Notes: generated by a model from the letters alone, not told the origin. DNA of 64,000 nt from G963701675 sp963701675 (GCA_963701675.1 OY969623.1:6200001-6264000), one strand, 5' to 3'. Shown: positions 18,275 through 27,258, counted from the stretch's first letter. Numbers and translations are program-made.

Positions 18275-20981
18275 TACAACACTTCTTGCGGCGTATCGAT
18301 GCGGATAATAGCACTAAACTCGCGCGTTGTTCCGTCAGGCCGGCGCGGAAACTTTGATTTGTCGGCCTGGGATGAAAGTGCCTGACGTAGCTTCCTGGAG
18401 GCCGGTAATGTCGTACACCTCTTGGCCCGTGAGGCCGAGGGTTGCGGCATTCTCGGCGGCGGCGAACTGCAACGGTAGGATGCCCATGCCGACGAGGTTG
18501 CTGCGGTGGATGCGCTCGTAACTCTCGGCGATGACGACGCGGACGCCCAGGAGGCGCGGGCCTTTCGCTGCCCAGTCGCGGGACGAACCGGAACCGTACT
18601 CCTTCCCGGCAATCACCATCAGCGGAACTTTGTCCTGGGCGTACTGCATCGCGGCATCGAATATCGACATCGTAGCGCCGTCGGGAAAATGACGGGTTAG
18701 CCCGCCTTCCGTGCCCGGCGCGAGCAAGTTCCGCAGACGCAGATTCGCAAACGTTCCACGCACCATGACCTCGTGATTGCCGCGGCGAGCGCCGTAGGAG
18801 TTGAAGTCTTTTGGTGCGACGCCCTGTTCAATTAGGTACTTGCCTGCGGGGACGGTGGGTCGAATCGCCCCGGCCGGCGAAATGTGATCGGTGGTGATGC
18901 TGTCCCCTAACATCGCCAAGACTCGTGCACCCCTAATATCCTCAACCAACGGCGGAACGGCTGGCATGTCGACAAAGTAGGGCGGGTGCTTGACATACGT
19001 GGAGCTTGGATCCCATCGATAAAGGTCGCCCTCTGGAACGGGGAGCGACTTCCAGCGTTCGTCGCCCGTGAAGACTTCGCTGTACTGCTTGCGAAACATC
19101 TCGGAGCGAATCGATTTTGAGACGGTGTCTTGAATCTCGTTTTGGCTCGGCCAAATGTCACGCAAGAACACGGGCCGGCCGTCGGCGTCATTTCCGAGCG
19201 GCTCCTGGTGGAGATCGATGTCGATTCGTCCCGCCAAGGCGTAGGCGACGACCAGCGGCGGCGAGGCCAAATAGTTCGCGCGGACTTCCGATTGCACTCG
19301 GCCCTCGAAGTTGCGATTGCCGCTGAGCACTGCCGCGACTACCAGGCCGTCTTGCTCGATTTGGTCGGACACGGCCGGGGGCAACGGGCCGCTGTTGCCG
19401 ATGCACGTCGTGCAACCATAACCGACGAGGTGAAAGCGGAGCTGTTCCAAGGATCGCATCACGCCGGCTTCGATCAAGTAATCGGTGACCACTTTGGACC
19501 CCGGCGCGAGGCTCGTTTTCACCCACGGCTTCGTTTGAAGTCCGCGCTCGACGGCCTTCTTCGCCACGAGCCCCGCGGCGAGCATCACCGAAGGGTTCGA
19601 CGTGTTCGTGCAGCTCGTGATGGCGGCAATAACGACGGAACCGTGGTGAAGTTTGCCGACCACATGATCGACAGGAGCCGAGGGCGCGGACACCGGTCCG
19701 TCCACTTTGTCGGAGGCAACAGGGTCACCGCTTTCGTTTGTCAGGACGCTCAACGCCTTCTGATCGACCTTCGGCTTAGCCTTCGTCGTACTTAGCAGCG
19801 CAGGTAGGGCGGCGGCAAACGACCGTTTCACCTCGCCGAGCGGAACGCGGTCCTGCGGTCGAGTCGGACCCGCAAGGCTCGGCTCAACGGTTCCAAGATC
19901 CAAATCCATCGTGTCGGAATAGCGCCTCGGGAGTTGAAGCCGAATGGAATAAACCTTGTTCTTTACAGTACGCTTCAACGAGTTGGATCAATTTCTCTGG
20001 GCGGCCGCTCATTCGCAAATACCGAATCGTCTCGGCATCGACCGGAAAGATACCGCAGGTGGCGCCGTACTCCGGCGCCATGTTGGCAATGGTAGCCCGG
20101 TCGGCCAGGGGCAGCGATGCAAGCCCCGCCCCGTAGAACTCGACGAAATTGCCCACCACGCCCTTCTTACGCAGCAGTTGCGTCACGGTAAGAACGAGGT
20201 CGGTGGCGGTGGCGCCTTCGGGCAGCTTGCCGTGAAGCCTAAACCCGACGACCGGGGGGATCAACATGGATACAGGTTGGCCGAGCATCGCGGCTTCGGC
20301 TTCGATGCCGCCTACGCCCCAACCCAGCACGCCGAGTCCGTTGATCATGGTCGTGTGCGAATCGGTGCCGACGAGCGTATCCGGGTAGGCGTTGCCGCGG
20401 TCGTCGGTGAACACCACCCGGGCCAGGTATTCGAGATTCACCTGGTGCACGATCCCCGTATCGGGCGGCACGACACGGAAGTTGTGAAACGCGGTCTGGC
20501 CCCAGCGCAGAAACGCGTACCTCTCACGATTGCGGGTGAACTCCAACTCGGCATTGGCACGGAAGGCATCGGCCGTCCCAAATTCGTCCACCTGGACCGA
20601 ATGATCGATGACCAGTTCGGCCGGTAGCAGCGGATTGATCTTTTTCGGATCGCCGCCCATGCGTTTCATCGCGTCGCGCATCGCGGCGAAATCAACGACG
20701 GCCGGCACACCTGTGAAGTCTTGAAGCAAGATCCGGCTCGGCGTGAAGGCGATTTCTCGTGTCGGCGCCGCTTTCGGGTCCCAGCGGGCGAGTGCTTCGA
20801 TGTCCTCCTTTCGCACCGTGCGCCCATCCTCCATGCGGAGCAGGTTTTCGAGCAGAATCTTAAGCGAAAACGGTAACTGGGTCGCTTCGGGACATGCCTT
20901 TTCAATGCCGCTCAGGCGGTGGATGGTGTAGTCATCGCTGCCTACCCGTAGTTTCGAAAGGCTGCCGAACGTGTTGGCCAT
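18178..20981 (-). pseudogene. acnA: Aconitate hydratase, two frameshifts
   Basis: Three overlapping frames give one AcnA-type aconitase of about 930 residues. Frame 1 (20981 to about 19920) holds the N-terminal domains: LVGTDSHTTMINGLGVLGWGVGG, AAMLGQPVSML. Frame 2 (about 19925 to 18338) begins at YSDTMDLDLGTVEPSLAGP, carries the Fe-S cysteines AAITSCTNTSNPS and GYGCTTCIGNSG, and the swivel domain with SITTDHISPAG and GKEYGSGSSRDWA. Frame 3 (about 18345 to 18178) carries the C-terminal end (SAIIRIDTPQEVLYYQHGGI, LLYVLRQLL). Aconitase is normally required for the TCA cycle, so two indels in one copy point to sequence error unless another aconitase exists. Confidence 0.85.
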
Positions 20982-21018
20982 GGGAATGTCCGCGTTAATG
21001 AACGACCGGTCTCTTGGA

Positions 21019-21094
21019 TAGTGGTACGGTTTGTCGCATCAGAAACCCGGTTTCTTGGAGAAACCGGGTTTCTTAACTCGAAAACGTACCACTA
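21019..21094. repeat. Nested palindrome (AAACCCGGTTT family), copy 2
   Basis: Outer arms TAGTGGTACG (21019-21028) and CGTACCACTA (21085-21094) enclose the hairpin GAAACCCGGTTTCTT...GAAACCGGGTTTC (21042-21074), nearly identical to the one at 8618-8648. It sits in the 310-base gap upstream of aconitase and the His-rich gene; the rest of that gap shows no gene. Confidence 0.7.
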
Positions 21095-21291
21095 CCGTTC
21101 TTGCCTCACTCAGCTATTGTGCGGGGCACGCACTTAAGCGTCGAGGCTGATGTGGGCAAGTCGTTGAAATGGGGCGAGTTACGTTCAATCCCATCTTTTT
21201 TGGCCGGTCGCGCCGACAAACGGCAATCCCTGCGTAGTAGCCGAATGGCAAATTGAAAACGTCTCAACAATCAACTAAAGGGAGATTCAAC

Positions 21292-21966
21292 ATGTTACGG
21301 TCAATGAAATGGGTTGGTGGCGCGGTGTGTGCGGCGGTGATCAGTTTGACACCAGGCGTGGCCGGCTCCGCGGTAGCAGGTCATCCTCACCACAAGGGCC
21401 ATCATCATCATGGGCATCATCACCACAAACACGTTCACCACAAGCCGCATGTTAACTGGCACGTTCCCGCCGTCAAATGGGTCGCGCCGCCAACGGTATA
21501 CGTTCGGCCGACGAGTTGTGTGCAGCCGCCGCCCGTGACCTGTGTTCAGCCGCCTCCGCCGGTGACCTGCGTGCAGGCCCCGCCGCCCTGCGTTCAAACA
21601 CCCGTGATCACGCCGTGCAGCCAGGTGGCCGCGGCCGCTCCGGCTGCTGCGGAAGCCAACGAATTGCCCGAATTCGAAGGCGCTGGCATGACCATCGTCA
21701 ATGCGGAGAAGCGTGTCGTGTCCTTCACTGTCGATGGACAACGCTACAAGCTTGAGCCGGGCTTTCAGATGAAGTTGGATTCGAAGACAACCTATACGGT
21801 GATCTTCGACAAGGGCGGCAAGTTCGGACAAGGCAAGTACGCCGTGCTCGACGGCAAGAAGTATCGCTTCCGTGTCTCGTCCGCCAGCGGCTGGGATCTG
21901 AAAGAGACGCGCGGCCTGGTTGCAGACACGACGGTAGCCGCAGCACCGGCCAATGAGCTACCGTAA
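21292..21966 (+). CDS. Exported histidine-rich, proline/cysteine-repeat protein
   Basis: 224 residues from the ATG at 21292, which follows GGGAG. Signal peptide to about residue 29 (ending AVAGH). Next comes a His block (HPHHKGHHHHGHHHHKHVHH), then short repeats of VTCVQPPPP with paired cysteines, then a folded C-terminal part of about 90 residues ending ANELP; ANELP also occurs at the end of the repeat region. The His block should bind divalent metals such as Zn, Ni or Cu in the periplasm, but no transporter is adjacent. Similar small secreted proteins occur in planctomycetes without known function. Confidence 0.85.
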   Translation: MLRSMKWVGGAVCAAVISLTPGVAGSAVAGHPHHKGHHHHGHHHHKHVHHKPHVNWHVPAVKWVAPPTVYVRPTSCVQPPPVTCVQPPPPVTCVQAPPPCVQTPVITPCSQVAAAAPAAAEANELPEFEGAGMTIVNAEKRVVSFTVDGQRYKLEPGFQMKLDSKTTYTVIFDKGGKFGQGKYAVLDGKKYRFRVSSASGWDLKETRGLVADTTVAAAPANELP

Positions 21967-21995
21967 CGCGGTAAGTTCGGTCCCAACGAAAACCA

Positions 21996-22036
21996 CGCGA
22001 CCACGGCACCGCCTATGCCGTGGTCGCGGCATTTTT
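21996..22036 (+). terminator. Intrinsic terminator after the His-rich gene
   Basis: Perfect 13-bp stem CGCGACCACGGCA / TGCCGTGGTCGCG (21996-22008 and 22016-22028) followed by GCATTTTT. A close relative lies at 32280-32313. Confidence 0.85.
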
Positions 22037-22157
22037 GGCGGTAGCGTGCGTCGCTGATGTGGTGGTGATTTCCCACTTGTGTTATTGTGGGAAACGGGTT
22101 ATTAATGAATCAGATGAAGAGAACGTCGGCGACCAGCGCCACGCGGAGGACAGGACC

Positions 22158-22436
22158 TTGGAACGGATTATTCGAAACGCGGACAGCAAGGGGCGGGTTG
22201 CGCTGCCGGGGTTCGCCAATGCGACGGTGGTAATCAGTCGGGTGAACGAGACGGAGTTCCGTGTGCAAAAGGCGAAGGTAATACCTGAGAAGGACCTGGA
22301 GTTCCACGAAGAGAATCTTCCGTTGAAGCTTTCGAAGAGGGACACCCTCGCTTTTTTGGCATCTCTTGAGAATCCACCGCCGCCCAACGCACGTGCCCGC
22401 CGCGCCGCGAAGAAGTTCATGAAGAACAATGGTTGA
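22158..22436 (+). CDS. Antitoxin with AbrB-like N-terminus and DUF1778-like tail
   Basis: 92 residues from TTG at 22158, chosen because GGAGGA (22145-22150) lies 7 bases upstream and no ATG is placed well in this frame. The first part (ADSKGRVALPGFANATVVISRV) resembles a SpoVT/AbrB swapped-hairpin DNA-binding domain. The end (LAFLASLENPPPPNARARRAAKKF) matches the tail with which DUF1778 antitoxins block GNAT toxins. It overlaps the acetyltransferase by 8 bases and so forms a toxin-antitoxin pair. The combination suggests a DNA-binding domain exchanged onto a conserved toxin-binding tail. Confidence 0.65.
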   Translation: MERIIRNADSKGRVALPGFANATVVISRVNETEFRVQKAKVIPEKDLEFHEENLPLKLSKRDTLAFLASLENPPPPNARARRAAKKFMKNNG

Positions 22437-22935
22437 TTGGAATATCGAGCGCCTCAAGTCAAGTCACGAACGAGGGGCTTTCACTTGCGGTAATGAATCT
22501 CTCGACAATTTCCTAAAGACGCTGGTGTTCCAATACGAGCGCAGGAGATTAGGCCGCACGTTCGTAGCGCTTAAGCCAGACGATCCGAACGTTTGGGGCT
22601 ATTACACCGGCTCATCTGGCTCTCTAGCCCCTGCAACATTGCCTGACAAAGCCCGGGTCAAACTACCGAAGCACCCGGCGCCAACGGCTCACCTTGGACG
22701 ATTGGCCGTACACCTCTCTTGCCAGGGCAAAGGATTGGGGGAGCATCTACTATTTCACTTTCTGCAGAAGGCCATCGCCGTCTCGGAGCAATTCGGCGTC
22801 TACGCAGTAGATGTGTTTGCCACGGACATTAACGCGAAGCGGTTCTATCTCAAGTATGGTTTCATCGAATTGGTTGACTCTCCGCTTCATCTGTACCTGC
22901 CAATGCCGACCGTGGAAGGTATGTTCCGCCCGTGA
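22429..22935 (+). CDS. GNAT-family toxin (TacT/AtaT-like acetyltransferase)
   Basis: 168 residues. N-terminal region with the FTCGNESLDNFL motif typical of DUF1778-paired GNAT toxins, then the acetyl-CoA pyrophosphate loop QGKGLGEHLL after LGRLAVHLS, and the late FYLKYGF with the candidate catalytic Tyr. Family members acetylate the amino group of charged tRNA and stop translation. The antitoxin gene directly precedes and overlaps it. The frame is intact. Confidence 0.88.
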   Translation: MVDWNIERLKSSHERGAFTCGNESLDNFLKTLVFQYERRRLGRTFVALKPDDPNVWGYYTGSSGSLAPATLPDKARVKLPKHPAPTAHLGRLAVHLSCQGKGLGEHLLFHFLQKAIAVSEQFGVYAVDVFATDINAKRFYLKYGFIELVDSPLHLYLPMPTVEGMFRP

Positions 22936-23039
22936 CGTCTGTGTCCGCTGGCGCCGCAACAAAATGCGTCACCGCTTCCCCGGCAAGCCGACATCGTGCA
23001 GTTTGAGATCGGTACGCGCCTGTGTTATCGTAGGCGGTC

Positions 23040-23612
23040 ATGAATGAGGTCTCCCGGCTGCTGGACGCGATGGACGGCGGCGATGCCCAAGCGGCGAGCC
23101 AGTTGCTGCCGTTGGTTTACACCGAACTCCGCCGGCTCGCGGCCGCACGCATGTCCCATGAGAACCCGGGACAAACCCTCGATCCAACCGCATTGGTGCA
23201 TGAAGCTTACCTCCGGCTGGTTGACAAGGCCGACCGCAAGCAGTTCGCCAATCGCCGCCATTTCTTCACGGCGGCAGCGGATGCCATGCGGCAGATCCTG
23301 GTCGACCGCGCTCGGCGAAAGAAGCGGCAAAAGCGAGGAGGCGATCGGCGAAGGGTGGAACTGACGGAGGCGGTATTGCCTCTTAAGGATTTGGAAGGCG
23401 ACATTGTGGCGGTTGATGAAGCCCTCGAGGAGTACGCCAAACATGATCCCGACGGAGTTGAACTGGTAAAGCTCCATTTCTTCGCCGGCCTGACCATAGA
23501 CCGCGCGGCCGAATTGCTCGGCATCTCATCACGCACGGCCTATCGCAATTGGGCGTTTGCACGCGCCTGGTTGTATGAACATTTAGGCGGTGAGAAGCAC
23601 GGCCGGGCCTAG
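23040..23612 (+). CDS. ECF sigma factor (planctomycete kinase-associated type)
   Basis: 190 residues. Region 2 is read from LLPLVYTELRRLAAARM through DPTALVHEAYLRLVD, with the -10 recognition helix NRRHFFTAAADAMRQILVDRAR; region 4 is VKLHFFAGLTIDRAAELLGISSRTAYRNWAFARAWL. This matches the sigma-70 ECF group that planctomycetes pair with Ser/Thr kinases, and a kinase start follows 73 bases later. Such kinases are thought to control the sigma factor in place of a classical anti-sigma factor. Here the kinase is truncated, so control may be lost. Confidence 0.93.
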   Translation: MNEVSRLLDAMDGGDAQAASQLLPLVYTELRRLAAARMSHENPGQTLDPTALVHEAYLRLVDKADRKQFANRRHFFTAAADAMRQILVDRARRKKRQKRGGDRRRVELTEAVLPLKDLEGDIVAVDEALEEYAKHDPDGVELVKLHFFAGLTIDRAAELLGISSRTAYRNWAFARAWLYEHLGGEKHGRA

Positions 23613-23685
23613 AAGAAGACCGAAAGTTGGCAGCTTTCACCGCCGAATGGCGCTTTGTTCTTAACTGACGATCCTGAGTCATCCC

Positions 23686-24114
23686 ATGGTCTCCATCGAC
23701 GAAGTGAAATCAATATTCGGAAGGGCTTTGGAAATCCCCGAGTCCACGGATCGCGCTGCCTTCCTGCAACAAGCGTGCGGCGGCAATGTCGAGCTGCGGG
23801 CGCAGGTGGAAAAACTGTTAGCGGCGTTGGCGGACGCTGGGCATTTCATGAACCGGCCGGAGATGCCATCGACCGTCGCCGCGCATTCCGTCCAATCGGC
23901 GGAGCTCGGTTTATCCATCGGTCCCTATAAGCTTTTGCAAAAGTTAGGCGAAGGCGGCATGGGGACTGTGTATCTGGCCGAACAGGTAGAACCTGTCAAG
24001 CGCCAGGTGGCGGTGAAGGTTATCAAAGCCGGCATGGATTCCGGGCAAATCATCGTGCGTTTCGAGCAGGAACGCCAGGCCCTGGCAATGATGGATCATC
24101 CCAATATCGGGTAG
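23686..24114 (+). pseudogene. Ser/Thr protein kinase, 3' part removed at an IS end
   Basis: 142 residues remain. N-terminal helical segment typical of ECF-linked kinases (DEVKSIFGRALEIPESTDRAA, LRAQVEKLLAAL), then the kinase N-lobe: YKLLQKLGEGGMGTVYLAEQ with the Gly loop, VAVKVIKAG with the ATP lysine, and FEQERQALAMMDHPNI. The frame runs into the IS element at 24109 and stops at 24114. The catalytic loop and everything after it are absent, and they do not resume on the far side of the element. An active kinase cannot be made. Confidence 0.88.
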
Positions 24115-24135
24115 TGGCTTAACTCAGTGTTGATC
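24109..24135 (+). repeat. Left terminal inverted repeat of the IS1-like element
   Basis: Starts GGGTAGTGGCTTAA and ends GTTGATC. It matches the right end at the first 14 and last 7 bases, with mismatches between. Confidence 0.82.
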
Positions 24136-25063
24136 GTTCAACCAATTCGCGGAGCGTCCAAACTTCCGTTTCCAACCCGGCCGCAATTGCCGGTGTCGTT
24201 TTGAGTGTTTGGTGCGTCCGACAGTAATTGTAGTAGCAAAAGCTCAGGGCCAACATGGCGCGATGGTTCGCCCACTTCTTTGAGAACGCATTGGTTAGGC
24301 GAGTCATCCGGCGATTCCCCATGCGAACCGTCAAGTTCTGACGCTCGACGTGTGACGTGCAAATCTTGCCTTTGTCCGGATCGCCGTTGCGAACAATTTT
24401 CTTTGTGCCAGAGACTTCGCCCGGCGAATACTTGTGATCGTCTTTCGTGGCATACTCTTTGACCAATTGCGCGAAATCCGTGTTTCCCAGGATCGCTGGA
24501 ATAGCGGTCTTGTATGGCTTGTATCCGTCCGTGGTAATCTGAAACCGGCCAGTTGTCGCGTGGGCCATCTTGTGGATGAACTCTCTCGTATCTTCTGGGC
24601 AACGTCGGCCAAGATGCCACGTTAGAATCAGCTTTGTATCGCGCTCCATGCCGATGAAACAATAGGCGTCGCCAACTTCGTCTTGATCCTTGTAGAAACG
24701 TTCGCGGGTCTTTTCTTTCATCCCGACGAATCCCCACACTTCATCGACTTCAACATTCTCGACGGGCAAGTCTTTGATCCGGCTCGCAAGCAATCGTTCG
24801 CAGTTCGGGCCAACAAGAGCCAGTAGATCAAGGATTGTGTTCCGATTGGTGCCGGTCAGACGCATCGTGGCCCGAATCGAAACGCCCTCAACTAGATGAT
24901 GCAAACAAACGAGTGCCTTGTCCAAGTCGATCCTCATGGAGCCGAGCGGACGGGCCGGACGCTCGGAGAACGTCTTGCGGCACGTCAGGCACTGAAAGCG
25001 CTGATTGCCGTCGCGATCTTTGCCAAACTTCCTGGCTTCGGTCTGGCAGAAAAGGCACCGCAT
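24119..25063 (-). CDS. IS1-family-like transposase
   Basis: 314 residues. An N-terminal zinc-finger (CLFCQTEARKFG, then FQCLTCRKTF), a helix-turn-helix (GVSIRATMRLTGTNRNTILDLL), then the DDE core: VDEVWGFVG, ITTDGYKPY and VERQNLTVRMGNRRMTRLTNAFSK. The last motif is characteristic of IS1-like transposases. The stop lies 10 bases inside the left end. The frame is intact, so the element could be active in cis. It is divergent from the ATPase, with a promoter region between that holds two direct repeats. Confidence 0.88.
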   Translation of the reverse strand: MRCLFCQTEARKFGKDRDGNQRFQCLTCRKTFSERPARPLGSMRIDLDKALVCLHHLVEGVSIRATMRLTGTNRNTILDLLALVGPNCERLLASRIKDLPVENVEVDEVWGFVGMKEKTRERFYKDQDEVGDAYCFIGMERDTKLILTWHLGRRCPEDTREFIHKMAHATTGRFQITTDGYKPYKTAIPAILGNTDFAQLVKEYATKDDHKYSPGEVSGTKKIVRNGDPDKGKICTSHVERQNLTVRMGNRRMTRLTNAFSKKWANHRAMLALSFCYYNYCRTHQTLKTTPAIAAGLETEVWTLRELVERSTLS

Positions 25064-25104
25064 TTTTTTCCCTTACACTTGACCTTGTCTATAAACTAGT
25101 ATAT

Positions 25105-25145
25105 CGTGATATATGTAATTTGCAATAGCGTGATACGTGTAATTT
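25105..25145 (+). promoter_or_regulatory. Paired 17-base direct repeats in a divergent promoter region
   Basis: CGTGATATATGTAATTT (25105-25121) and CGTGATACGTGTAATTT (25129-25145), start to start 24 bases. They lie between the transposase start (25063) and the ATPase start (25163), next to the ATPase ribosome site. Two phased near-identical units suggest an operator bound by a dimeric repressor, or a promoter repeated by duplication. Confidence 0.5.
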
Positions 25146-25162
25146 CTGAAGGAGTGAAAAAG

Positions 25163-26611
25163 ATGATGCCAGCTAGACTTAGGGCGCTGCTTGAGCCATA
25201 TTCTCCGTGGATTACAGACGCCAGTGCTACCCGTGCCAATTGGCGGGAAACAGTGCCATCGTTTCGTCGTCCGGTGTTCTCCAACTTGCTGGCCGAGCTA
25301 CATCAAACTAGGCAGATCATATCCGTCACAGGCCCCAGAAGGGTCGGCAAATCAACGCTGCTTCAACAGTTGGTAGTTCATTTGCTGGAAAAGCAAAAAA
25401 TCGACGCCTCGAAAGTCTGGTATTACTCGATGGATGACCCCGCAAGATTCCGAAAGGGTGCCATGTCAGGCGATGAAATCATTGAGGAAATGGCAGTAAG
25501 CCTTGCGGCCGCAAACCCCGACAAGAATTACTTGTTCTTAGACGAGATTCAGAGGGCTGATCGCTGGGAGCTGAGCTTAAAGAAGTGCTATGACTTAAAA
25601 TACCCCGTCAGATTCATCGTGTCTGGTTCCGCATCCAGTCCCATTTTCAAGAAGAGCAGAGAAAGCCTTCTTGGAAGAATTACCGACTACCACGTTTTAC
25701 CGTTTTCGTTCCGGGAGTTTCTTCTCCATCAGCTCGGTTCGCATCCGCTTGTTGATGAGGTCAAGAAAATCAGAAAAGCGGGGTTGCGGATGATGGGCGT
25801 ACTGTCTCGCAGTCCCCAGCACTTGAGACTCTCAGGCGCGAAAATCCCGGAAATGTCCGAAGAACTGAAAGAACGAGCCGAACGAGAGTTCGCCAAATAC
25901 CTCGTCGATGGCGGATTCCCAGAGGTTTGGAAACTTCCTACGGCTGACAAGAAAATCGACTACCTGTTCGACAATCAGGTCAAGAAAGTGATTTACGAGG
26001 ATTTGGTTCTGGCGACTGAGTTCCGCAAACCAGACGAGCTGAAGGCATTTTACGTCTCGTTGCTTGAGCGTCCTGGTGCAGAAGTGAACTTGGAAAAAAT
26101 GGCGCGAGAAGTTGGAATTAACGTTCAACAGATAAAGAAATATCTTCCACTTCTGGAGATGACGGACCTTGTCCGGGATGCCGAGAAATTCAGGAAATCC
26201 GCCATACGCCTACGACATGGGAACAGAAAGTTCTACCTGGTTGACATCGCACTGCGAAATGCAGTTCTCCGCATCGGCAAGGAAGTGCTGCGTGACGACG
26301 CAATCCTTGGCCTGTATGCCGAAAACCTTGTCTTCAATGCCCTGAAGAAATGGAAAGGGATTCTGCAAATTGACTATTACCGAGATGGGTCGAAAGAAGT
26401 CGATTTCGTCGTTCACATTCGGCCAAACACATACCTACCAATTGAAGTTGCCTACAGAAAAAGGATTATTGAAAAGGACCTCGCCGGCGTACGCGCATTC
26501 TGCGACAAATACACGTGTATGGTGCCTCTTGTTATCACGAAGAACGAGCAAAAATACGACGGAGAGTTATTTAGGATGCCGCTTTTGCTGTTTTTGCTTC
26601 TTGTTGATTAG
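25163..26611 (+). CDS. AAA_14 / DUF4143 ATPase (cargo of the IS1-like element)
   Basis: 482 residues from the ATG at 25163, set by AAGGAG 8 bases upstream; the frame is open from 25106. Walker A GPRRVGKSTLL (residues 57-67), Walker B NYLFLDEIQ (about 122-130), sensor-like RFIVSGSASSPI, then LLGRITDYHVLPFSFREFL. From about residue 285 the DUF4143 nuclease-like part follows (AENLVFNALKKW, YRDGSKEVDFVV). Such ATPases are common in archaea and in genomic islands; function is unknown, with defence or plasmid-maintenance roles proposed. Intact here, it is the main cargo of the mobile element. Confidence 0.85.
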   Translation: MMPARLRALLEPYSPWITDASATRANWRETVPSFRRPVFSNLLAELHQTRQIISVTGPRRVGKSTLLQQLVVHLLEKQKIDASKVWYYSMDDPARFRKGAMSGDEIIEEMAVSLAAANPDKNYLFLDEIQRADRWELSLKKCYDLKYPVRFIVSGSASSPIFKKSRESLLGRITDYHVLPFSFREFLLHQLGSHPLVDEVKKIRKAGLRMMGVLSRSPQHLRLSGAKIPEMSEELKERAEREFAKYLVDGGFPEVWKLPTADKKIDYLFDNQVKKVIYEDLVLATEFRKPDELKAFYVSLLERPGAEVNLEKMAREVGINVQQIKKYLPLLEMTDLVRDAEKFRKSAIRLRHGNRKFYLVDIALRNAVLRIGKEVLRDDAILGLYAENLVFNALKKWKGILQIDYYRDGSKEVDFVVHIRPNTYLPIEVAYRKRIIEKDLAGVRAFCDKYTCMVPLVITKNEQKYDGELFRMPLLLFLLLVD

Positions 26612-26634
26612 AGATGACATGCACAGCGCGGCAT

Positions 26635-26886
26635 CTAGTGGGATCCCTTTCTCCAGCGCACCGCGGCCGCTTTTTTGGCGATCTCGGCGCGTTGCTTACC
26701 GGTAAGCGCCTTCGCCCGCGCCTTCCCGCCCTTGATCCCGCCAAGCCGCCCGAGCGCAACCGCGTGCGGGTTCTTCCCTTCATCCGGGTCCGGTTCGGCC
26801 GGCTTCTCGCCCGAAATGGCCTGCACGATGGCAAACGCCATCTTCGCGGGATCGGGCAGACGTTTCTTGCTTGAGCGCTTCGGCAT
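26635..26886 (-). CDS. Small basic protein of the GGKARA type
   Basis: 83 residues, Lys/Ala/Gly rich: SGEKPAEPDPDEGKNPHAVA, then LGRLGGIKGGKARAKALTGK, then RAEIAKKAAAVRWRKG. The segment GGxKGGKARAxxL...EIAxxAAxxRW recurs in small proteins of genomic islands and mobile elements and is probably nucleic-acid binding. No ribosome site is obvious. It lies inside the IS1-like element, convergent with the ATPase. Confidence 0.6.
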   Translation of the reverse strand: MPKRSSKKRLPDPAKMAFAIVQAISGEKPAEPDPDEGKNPHAVALGRLGGIKGGKARAKALTGKQRAEIAKKAAAVRWRKGSH

Positions 26887-26935
26887 GTCTACATTATGAT
26901 GAAGAACGCACCGAAGGTCAACTCACCGTGTCCCT

Positions 26936-27214
26936 ATGCAGAAAAAGGTTCAGAAGCAGCCTCGATCCTTTCTCAGTCTCTCGGTGTTGATAGGAGCCGT
27001 TGCGGCTGGATGCGGAGCAATTGTTGGGCTAACGGACTTGGCACGGATTGAAAACTGTCCGTATCCATTGGCCAACGCCCTGATGATTGCATGGGGCTAC
27101 GGACTCTATGGGTTTGTCTTTGGGTTCTTGCTCGGACTCGTGCTGAATTGCGTATTCCGGCGAGGCTGGTGGTATAAGTCCACCGGAGAAGGCCAAGACA
27201 CGAACAAAACATGA
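26936..27214 (+). CDS. Small two-helix membrane protein
   Basis: 92 residues with two hydrophobic stretches: FLSLSVLIGAVAAGCGAIVG and ALMIAWGYGLYGFVFGFLLG (continuing VLNCVF). It ends immediately before the right inverted repeat of the element. No family recognised. It is divergent from the GGKARA-type gene. Confidence 0.5.
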   Translation: MQKKVQKQPRSFLSLSVLIGAVAAGCGAIVGLTDLARIENCPYPLANALMIAWGYGLYGFVFGFLLGLVLNCVFRRGWWYKSTGEGQDTNKT

Positions 27215-27241
27215 GATCAACACACTCTTAAGCCACTACCC
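27215..27241 (-). repeat. Right terminal inverted repeat of the IS1-like element
   Basis: Reads inward as GGGTAGTGGCTTAA followed by GAGTGT and GTTGATC. The outer end touches AAAATCCG, and the SBBP reading frame is open right up to this junction. Confidence 0.82.
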
Positions 27242-27258
27242 AAAATCCGATTCAATCA

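Larger units (their letters stand above)
24109..27241. mobile_element. IS1-like element with cargo genes, about 3.1 kb
   Basis: Bounded by 27-base inverted repeats beginning GGGTAGTGGCTTAA. It holds an IS1-type transposase, an AAA_14/DUF4143 ATPase, a GGKARA-type small protein and a two-helix membrane protein. Its coding sequences look richer in A and T than the flanks, consistent with transfer. No matching target duplication is visible (left flank ends CCAATATC, right begins AAAATCCG), and the two flanks belong to different genes, so the element marks a deletion or rearrangement. Confidence 0.82.

Noticed and set aside
21400..21440. CAT/CAC-rich run as a microsatellite
   Set aside because: It is in frame in the exported His-rich protein and explained by the His block.
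24101..27249. Target-site duplication at the IS1-like element
   Set aside because: The eight bases on either side (CCAATATC and AAAATCCG) do not match, so none is claimed.
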